A DNA stretch of 15,880 nt from Hamiltosporidium magnivora (lineage: Eukaryota > Microsporidia > Dubosqiidae). Position numbers and translations under genes: made by a program. Shown piece by piece: positions 9,523-15,880 of this stretch. The notes under the pieces were generated by a model. That model had not been told where the DNA came from. It was given only the letters and a program-made list of their open reading frames with translations, and made no database searches. The DNA is taken from positions 1-15,880 of the forward strand of contig PITI01000253.1 of assembly GCA_004325065.1 (NCBI GenBank), given 5' to 3'. The stretch's first letter is position 1, and each line of letters starts with the position of its first letter.

Positions 9523-9954
9523 ATGAAATTTGCTGCAATCGCAAAACGAATAATTCTAATATTGCAATTAATATGCTTCAAGTGTGCTATAGATGAATTG
9601 GATTCTATTTGCTGCTCTCCTTACGATACAAATCTTATAGAAAGTTCGAACGCTCAACGAGAAATGATCAGTTGTACCCAAGCTTTGCTGTTCACATCTG
9701 CTACATCAAATGAATATTCGAAAAGTGTATGTGCTGTTACATTAAAAGGGAATCCAGATGAATCATGTGAGGAGATAGATGACAATTTAATTGATAAAAT
9801 TGAACATAAAGATGAAATTTCAGAAAAATCAGATGAAATGAGCAGTGAGGCAGACGAATATTTGGAAAATGTGCCAAATCAAGCCTTAGTTACTTATAAA
9901 AACACAAGATTCGGGATATTTGTTGGGCAAGCTCCCAAAGCGCAGAATATATAA
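9523..9954 (+). CDS. small secreted acidic protein, 143 aa (or 5' part of a longer one)
   Basis: No known family is recognised. Residues 1-22 form a textbook signal peptide: MKF, a basic AKR, then the hydrophobic core IILILQLICF, with likely cleavage after Cys-Ala at 21-22. The mature part has five cysteines (30, 31, 51, 70, 82), suggesting disulphides outside the cell or in the secretory route. An acidic stretch at about 79-115 is rich in D, E and S. The start ATG has A at -3 and CC just before it. An ATG at 9510 lies upstream but out of frame. The composition is clearly coding-like against very AT-rich flanks. The last residues (about 123-143) may not be genuine, because good coding sequence continues in the +1 frame to 10096. 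See the next entry. Candidate roles such as an effector or venom-like protein are speculation. Confidence 0.65.
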   Translation: MKFAAIAKRIILILQLICFKCAIDELDSICCSPYDTNLIESSNAQREMISCTQALLFTSATSNEYSKSVCAVTLKGNPDESCEEIDDNLIDKIEHKDEISEKSDEMSSEADEYLENVPNQALVTYKNTRFGIFVGQAPKAQNI

Positions 9955-10096
9955 CAGACATACAGCCTCGAAGATTTATCCTGAGCTAGAAGCTTATTCG
10001 GCTTTTCTCAATCCATTAGCAAGTCCAGAGAATTCTGAAATTTCCGGAGAAAGTGATTCTTCTTCTGCATTATCAGACATTCTAACCGCACCTTAA
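9890..10096 (+). CDS. out-of-frame 3' continuation of the secreted-protein gene (second exon or frameshift)
   Basis: The frame one base ahead of the preceding gene is open from 9890 to TAA at 10094-10096. It reads as convincing protein: RRIYNRHTASKIYPEL, then EAYSAFLNPLASPENSEIS, then a serine-rich acidic end GESDSSSALSDILTAP. The acidic and serine bias matches the upstream part, so the two are probably one gene of about 170-190 residues. Two explanations fit. One is an intron such as 9889-9940, which starts with GT, ends with AG, is 52 bases long and restores the frame. The other is a one-base indel, real or from assembly, between 9890 and 9952. Beyond 10096 all frames close and the DNA returns to AT-rich filler. 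Confidence 0.5.
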   Translation, partial: LLIKTQDSGYLLGKLPKRRIYNRHTASKIYPELEAYSAFLNPLASPENSEISGESDSSSALSDILTAP

Positions 10097-10099
10097 TTT

Positions 10100-12125
10100 G
10101 GTATATTTTTATATAAGTTCGAATACGGATAGTAAGAGATTGTGGTTTCGGTGGGTTAGTATTAAAGTTATTTTCTATCATATCTAAATATAAAGGTTTA
10201 ATCACGTTTTATATTGCCTTAGCATCCTTTTTATAAAACAAATACCTTGTCTCTTAGTGTTTCTATAAAATTCGAAACTGAAAGTTCAAAATATATTAGA
10301 ATTTATTGTCATAAAATAAATATTTGATAATATTAGAATTTTAAGAAAGAGAAATTTTATATTAATATTCCGATTGTTAAGGAGACCAAAAAATTAATCT
10401 TTTATTTAAAAAAAAGAATTATTAGAAAATAATCTTTATGATATTGTCTCGATTTAAATTCACTAATATCTTATTAAAATATTAAAAAATCAATCTCGAA
10501 CTTTACTCGGTTGCAATTAAAGTACACAATAAATTCGATTGGTTCAATTCTCTCAATTGATTCCTATAAAAAAATTCAATCAATGATATAATTACTTCTA
10601 AATGACATTTCTACATATTATTTACGTAATTTAATATGCAAAATCATCTAAGCAATGTTCGAAAAATTTATTTCATTTTAATTTGATTACTAAGGTAAAG
10701 TATATTTTCATATACAAATTATTACTTTACTCTTTATTGAGTCGATTAGAGTCTATATTCTCAAAATGTGTTTAAAAAATCTTCTATCATTTTTTAAAAA
10801 ACAAATTTGGTTATTTGACACCGATGAAAAGATTTTAGAAAAATAAATATTTTTTAAATTGATATTTATTTCTTGAAAGCACAAAAAAACAGTAGTTATA
10901 TCAAAGCCAAGGTAACTAAGAGCTTAAATTAGGAATATTATTCACATTCTTATTAAGAGTTCTTCAATAATATTAGAGTTCTTAAATTTTTTTTTCTAAA
11001 TATTTCCTTTAAGGTTATTTAAATATTTGTTGTGGCGTTAGAATATCAATTTATCTAAAAAAGAAACTATTAAACTTTTGAAATTTTGGATTAAAATTTG
11101 TTAGAAAATATTTATATGACCTAATTGACTTTATACAAAAAAAACAGCAAAAATTATCTGCTTAATAAGCAGGCGGATAATGGTTTATTAAATATCTAGA
11201 TAGCACGAGACGGAATTTACAATTGGTATGAAAACAAAATTTATTTGATTTACGATCTGAGATAAAGACGTGCATATTATTAATGAAAGCAGCTATTCAC
11301 AGGGATTTAGTTGCAAAAACATATTATTAATAATGTAAGTCTAAGAACTCTCTTAATGATGAAGAATCAAGAGAAATACATTTGGTGCGGCATAAATTCA
11401 AAATATGCTATAAACCACTAAATTAATCGCTTGAAACGTAGCATTCCAAGTCGAAAATTAGATATCGGTATCTTTTTGCAAAAAAAAATAAATTTTTTTA
11501 CCTTTTCATTCAATTTTTCAAATAAAATTCTATAAGTTAAAAAATTCATTGAAAAATGATTTACAAACCTGTTGTGGATGATCTTCGACTCATGTTGCTC
11601 CTTAAGTAAAAGGCTACTGATAAGCCGAGTTGCACTAATTTATATATACACACTTGCTGTAATTTCTATTTGATGATATTATTTGCAAAATTCGATGTTT
11701 TTGTACTGTCGCAAAAACGAATTTGCGGAAATTGCAAAATTGAAAAAATCTTTCTTTTTGTAATATAAAAAAATTAATTATTGAATTCGCTGAATCATTA
11801 TAAAGATAATGAATATATATCTCAGAATATTTCTGCAAAAGACATTTATCTTTGTTATCCGCTAGAATAAAATTACATATTTACCTTTTACAGATTACAA
11901 GCAGATGGAAAAATGCAATAGAAAGATATTATTGACAACAAATTTAAAAAATTGCGAGCAGAATTCGAATGAATTCTAAAAATTCTTAATTATTCTCCGT
12001 CATGTAGTAAAAATACTGCAAAAAAAATCTCATGTAGATAAAGACTTGAAATTATGAAATTAAAGTTCGCGATTGAATACTTCATTGAGAAAAAAAAAGA
12101 TATCATACGCATGTATATAATAAGT
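10100..12125. other. AT-rich stretch without a recognisable gene
   Basis: No convincing open frame is seen. AATAAA-type polyadenylation signals occur near 10316 and 10528 and could serve the upstream gene, but such hexamers are frequent here. A small hairpin, GAATTC-GAAT-GAATTC, lies near 11959-11974. The minus-strand frames of 60-67 codons in this stretch have low-complexity, AT-driven translations. Confidence 0.5.
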
Positions 12126-12127
12126 AA

Positions 12128-12241
12128 ATTTATTGTGCCTGGCTGAAAGCCTACGTACAAGGTCAATTTTTTCGTCATGATCGAGGCTGCGGTATCAATT
12201 TCCGCCCTCCAACTTATCCAAATTCAACTAACGTGGTATAA
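12128..12241 (+). pseudogene. short GC-richer coding-like island, 37 codons
   Basis: This segment has markedly more G+C than the hundreds of bases on either side. One plus-strand frame is open for 37 codons and reads like ordinary protein: CAWLKAYVQGQFFRHDRG, then CGINFRPPTYPNSTNVV before TAA. No ATG is in frame before the run, so it would be an exon or a fragment. The same bases also leave a 62-codon minus-strand frame open. I infer a fragment of a decayed gene or transposon. The family is unknown. Confidence 0.25.
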
Positions 12242-12244
12242 TAA

Positions 12245-15130
12245 ACTTAAGATTCTTCTCGGTTATATTTAAGCAATTTTGGTTAGAATTTTTATACTTT
12301 TAGTTCTAGGGCTTCGCAATCATTTGAATTGGACACATTTCAACATTTTAAAGTATATTACAAGCTCTATCTTTCCATATATAGATACTATATGATGCAT
12401 GTATATATATATTTCAGAAAATTTCTTATTTTATTATGAAGCAAAAATAGTGAGATTTGTCCTGCTGAAAGCACAGACTTGATATTTACTAAGGCATATC
12501 CTCGACTTAAGTCGGCGCTCTGTTATATCTAAAAACCTCTTCATATTAAAATCGTAACAATAGATACATTTAGTATTAGAGGATTAAATCTACGAAACAT
12601 TTTTACTGATACTTAAAGTTTTAAAAGCTATATTCATAGCTTCTTTACATTTGTTTGCTGTGTTCTTAAAAAGCTAATTCGGGTTAATCTATAAAGAAGA
12701 CCAAATTTATTTGCAAAAAATTCTTACATCCGAATTTTTGCTTTTTCACAAATCGATGTAAATCTTGTGAACTAATTCGACTTTAAAATAATAAAAGTAG
12801 TTCTTTTAAAACATTATATTCTTTATGTCATGTCTGTCATTTCAATCTAATAAATATGTGTCTTTTGCGAAGTTGTCTGTATTAGGAAGCCTAAATTTGA
12901 ATGTTTATTTAACTGCACAACTAAAACTCTTTTTATAAACCCAAACTTATGTGATCTCAAGAAGTATTTATGGGTACCGTTTAATTTCTTATGGCATATA
13001 CTAGATTCTTGCTTTTGATTTTGTGATATTTATTTGCAGAACGCTTTATAAATTATCCGAAGTTAGACACTGAAATTTTAGATCTTATTTCTAAGAAAAA
13101 TACATTTTGAATTTAATTGAAGACTTTTTTTTATCAGGTATCCTGCTTTATGATGGCATTATAATTTCTAAAAACCATCTCGATACTCAATAATTTATGC
13201 TCCAATATTATATATTTCAAAATGCAAGTTTTAGCGTAAATTTTTCCATATAACTTATTAGCGTACTTTTGAAAGTTTATTTCCAAATTTCTTCTTTTGA
13301 GAATAAGTTTATTTGAGAAGCCTATATTGTCACGATTTGGGCTCTACTATAATTTTCTAGGTTTTAATTATTGCAAATCTAGTTGAGACTTCTTATCGTA
13401 TTTCAAAAATGCAGAAGGAACAAACCAATATGTTTCCTTCTTAAAATAAACCCCGGAAACATTTTTTTACCATTTATAGTAGCTTTTACGAATGCTTTTT
13501 ATATCATTCTTTTGATTTTGTGATTTTTTTATCAAAAATTTTGGTATAAAATCATGTAAATCGCATAAATTAGCTGAATTATGTCGTTTTAGGTCTATAA
13601 GTCACTTAATTTCTTATATTAGATTTTTATTTAATGCTTGCTATGTGATTTTTGATCATTTTCAACTAGGGAATGTTTGATACTATCAATATATGATACG
13701 GTTTTGCTTTTACAAAAGCATCCCAGTATTTGTACGTTTAGATTCTTTTAACATTCTTGCATATTTGTGAACAAAAACGCGCTATTGAAAAATGCAGTCT
13801 GTTCCAGAAAGTAATCATTTAAGTGCGACTATTCTTATTGATTATATATCTGTTTCGAAGAAGAATACAAAGCTTCATTTTTCATAAAACCAGAGTAACC
13901 ATATTGATCACAAGTCTATAAATATCATCGTTTACCAAAAGCTGATTGGGGTATCAAATAACTACTGCTAATGCATTTTAAATTTTTGTATTTCTCATTG
14001 AGTGAACAGCACAACGAATGAATACACAAAGCAAGGGATTACGAACATATCTCATGTACAATCTAATTTTCATTTTGTATACTCTTGTTAAAGGTTTTTT
14101 AGACCCGTCTGCAACAAAATTGTTTTATTTATTTAATAATATCACAAAATTACTGGGTCCGATCAATTCAATAAACTTTACGATACACTTCATAAAACAT
14201 GAAGGTTCTTCCAGAGAATAGACTTTCTGACTCAATAAATGCTTGATTAAATCGGTTCCTGAATTTTAAAATACATTTATCGAGTTGTATTCATGTACTC
14301 TCTACCCATTTCTAATAAATTCCTGATGAAATTTTGACCGTTAAAGCTTGCTTTATAAACACAGGGTAAACAACCATGGAATCGAATTTTGGTTTCGGTT
14401 TTAAAAAATTTGGCACAAAATAATTGAAATATAGTTTGGCTTTAAATAATGCATGTTTACCTCGATAACCTTAGTCTGTGTTATGCATAACTTTAAAAAT
14501 GGAAATTTCGCTCTTTAATAAAGATATTTATGAAAATGCTTAAGTTTACTGATATATAAATTATTTATCATGCGTCTTTTTATTCAAATAACAAACATAT
14601 CCTGTGTAAATTAATCGAGTAGAACAAACAAGGCTTTAGAGTGTTAAAAAATGGTATGCGATAATCGGAGAATGTGAACATAAGTTTATTTTTATGCCAA
14701 AAATGTAACCAGAACTTACAATTTCTCCCCGGTGGTAATAATTACGGGTTCAATGCTCGCAAATACGCTATTATTAAATCGAACCAAACCTTCCCAAATA
14801 TAAGATTATTTATTTCAGAATATCTCCCTGATTTCCTACATCTCATTATTTGGTATGCCTCAAATATTATTTGATTATAGACAATAGCTTCCGCTGTCTT
14901 ATTTTAACAATTAAAACTTAAAATAAAATCTCGCATTTTTTTCTTGTGACTTTTTCGACTGTATTTACTTATCTCATTTAACTGTCTTCTCGAAAAGATA
15001 TTTTGTAAAAAGACAACCTATAAAATCACATCCTATGTTCTAATTCTAGTCGATCTGTGATTTTTTTTGGCTGTTATCCCGTAATGCTTACTGTGCTGCT
15101 TCGAAATTTTGTGCTGCACATGTTTTCATT
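12245..15130. other. AT-rich stretch without a recognisable gene
   Basis: No reliable gene is seen. Short ATG frames at 13792-13887 (31 aa), 14018-14221 (67 aa, hydrophobic centre) and a GTG-started one at 14674-14874 (66 aa) have no recognised motif and are of a length expected by chance. A diverged inverted repeat at 14355-14372 and 14454-14484 is listed separately. A perfect 12-base palindrome centred on CTTAAG lies at 12503-12514. Confidence 0.45.
14355..14484. repeat. interrupted inverted repeat
   Basis: ATAAACACAG followed directly by GGTAAACA (14355-14372) is mirrored on the other strand by ATAACACAG and GGTAAACA (14454-14484), with 14 extra bases between the two blocks in the right arm. 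The whole unit spans about 130 bases. This could be a decayed miniature inverted-repeat element, but the arms are short and no flanking duplication was identified. Confidence 0.25.
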
Positions 15131-15199
15131 ATTAACTTAATAGATGACAAAATATGAGGGGAATCCACTGTGGGCTACATACCACATTATCAAACAATT

Positions 15200-15880
15200 A
15201 TTTTTAGCTTTCCAGTGAAATCACCGTCACTGCGGCTCACTCTTCGAGATTTAAAGATTCTTGACAACATTCTTCTCTTATGCTAAGATACAATATAATT
15301 CCATTTGTAGAATATAACAAAGATAACGAGTGAAGATTCTGGGTAGAAGAATAGCTGTTACCAGAAGACTGTACGGAGCAATTTCAAGCCTTTTTAGGTA
15401 AGAAAGAAATATATAAGAGAACCAAAATGGCTGTATATTCTTCAGTTTGTGTGTATACTCTGACATAAGGTTGTGAATTATGGGCACCCCCTCATTAAGT
15501 AGATACAGAGGAATACAAGCACCTGAGTTGAGATTTTTTATACATATATTAGGGAAAAATAGAAGAGACCGAATCAAAAATCAGACAGTCAGGCAGTTTC
15601 TTCAAATGGAAATATTATTGAAGAAAATAGATAATTAAAAATTGCGCGTGTTCGGACACATGAACAGAATGAAAACCGAAATAATTCGTAAACGAACATA
15701 TAAAGCAAGGTGCAAGAGCTAATGATCAAGAGGATACTAAGGCCATAATGGTTTTTTTCTTGAAACTTGCGATCTACAAAAAAAGTAATAGAACCTAAAA
15801 ATGCTAGAGCATTGACAAGCGACAAAATTATTGGAGTTCTATTTTTTTCATCTTCAACACCAAGAGGTACTAGAGGACTG
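15200..15880 (+). mobile_element. degenerate LINE: C-terminal part of a non-LTR retrotransposon ORF2
   Basis: Broken plus-strand frames carry, in the right order, the signature of the region after the reverse transcriptase catalytic core of animal non-LTR elements (jockey/CR1/RTE-like). FEI-RF (from about 15243) fits the usual FE-V--F-YLG block. RRIAVTRRLYGAISSLF (from 15345) and KKEIYKRTKMAVYSS (from 15400) precede LT-GCELW, in which a stop replaces the tyrosine of LTYGSETW. Then come ELRFFIHILGKNRRDRI (from about 15525) and KLRVFGHMNRM (after a stop at 15636). An R-G-...-W patch follows near 15730-15752, and then NARALTSDK. At least two frameshifts and several stops show it is dead. Only the 3' end is present, the usual result of 5' truncation. 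The end of the coding part is near 15850 and the element may run off the window. Clade assignment is from motif memory only. Confidence 0.85.

Noticed and set aside
10008..10205. 65-codon minus-strand open frame
   Set aside because: It overlaps the better plus-strand continuation ending at 10096 and has a low-complexity, AT-driven translation.
8443..10234. Exact 16-mer TTAGCATCCTTTTTAT at 8443 and 10219
   Set aside because: With this base composition about one such match is expected in a window of this size by chance.
11635..11838. 67-codon minus-strand open frame
   Set aside because: Composition is that expected from AT-rich filler, with no motif and no supporting context.
11990..12178. 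62-codon minus-strand open frame with an ATG
   Set aside because: The translation is dominated by I, F, L and S from AT-rich DNA, and its GC-richer end reads better as plus-strand coding.
15278..15577. 99-codon minus-strand open frame
   Set aside because: It lies antisense to the LINE relic, whose plus-strand motifs are unmistakable. It is a shadow of that sequence.
15589..15825. 78-codon minus-strand open frame with hydrophobic segments
   Set aside because: It is also antisense to the LINE coding remnant, and the hydrophobicity comes from complementing lysine-rich codons.
1..15880. tRNA, rRNA, CRISPR array, riboswitch or bacterial operon
   Set aside because: No T-loop with a foldable cloverleaf, no conserved rRNA blocks, no regularly spaced repeats and no closely packed co-directional genes were found.

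Overview
This window is AT-rich eukaryotic DNA, roughly three quarters A+T by eye, and most of it codes for nothing recognisable. The best clue to the source is the right edge. From about 15.2 kb to the end lies a decayed copy of the 3' part of a non-LTR retrotransposon reverse transcriptase of the kind common in animals, especially arthropods. Two small intronless-looking genes encode a predicted membrane-anchored protein and a predicted secreted protein; neither has homology I recognise. The layout suits an AT-rich arthropod genome. An expanded, gene-poor microsporidian genome, or host DNA mixed into one, cannot be excluded from the sequence alone. No prokaryotic operon, tRNA, rRNA or CRISPR array was seen.

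Layout. From 1 to 3.96 kb is AT-rich filler with a diverged direct repeat pair (about 2210-2380 and 3283-3462). At 3.97-4.71 kb on the minus strand is a complete orphan gene for a 245-residue single-pass membrane protein. From 4.8 to 5.9 kb nothing stands out. At 5.92-6.14 kb is a higher-GC block ending in a short GAT repeat that resembles the 3' tail of a retroposon. From 7.5 to 8.8 kb are weak ORFs and a patchwork of coding-like fragments on the minus strand, probably a dead gene or transposon. At 9.52-9.95 kb on the plus strand is a small acidic secreted protein gene. Its reading continues in another frame to 10.10 kb, so it is either spliced or frameshifted. From 10.1 to 15.1 kb is filler with one coding-like, GC-richer island at 12.13-12.24 kb. 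The retrotransposon relic fills 15.2-15.88 kb and may run off the right edge.

The two best genes are 4.8 kb apart on opposite strands and show no sign of acting together. The overall picture is a repeat-littered, gene-poor region with two lineage-specific genes aimed at the membrane or secretory route. I do not see a coherent multi-gene system.
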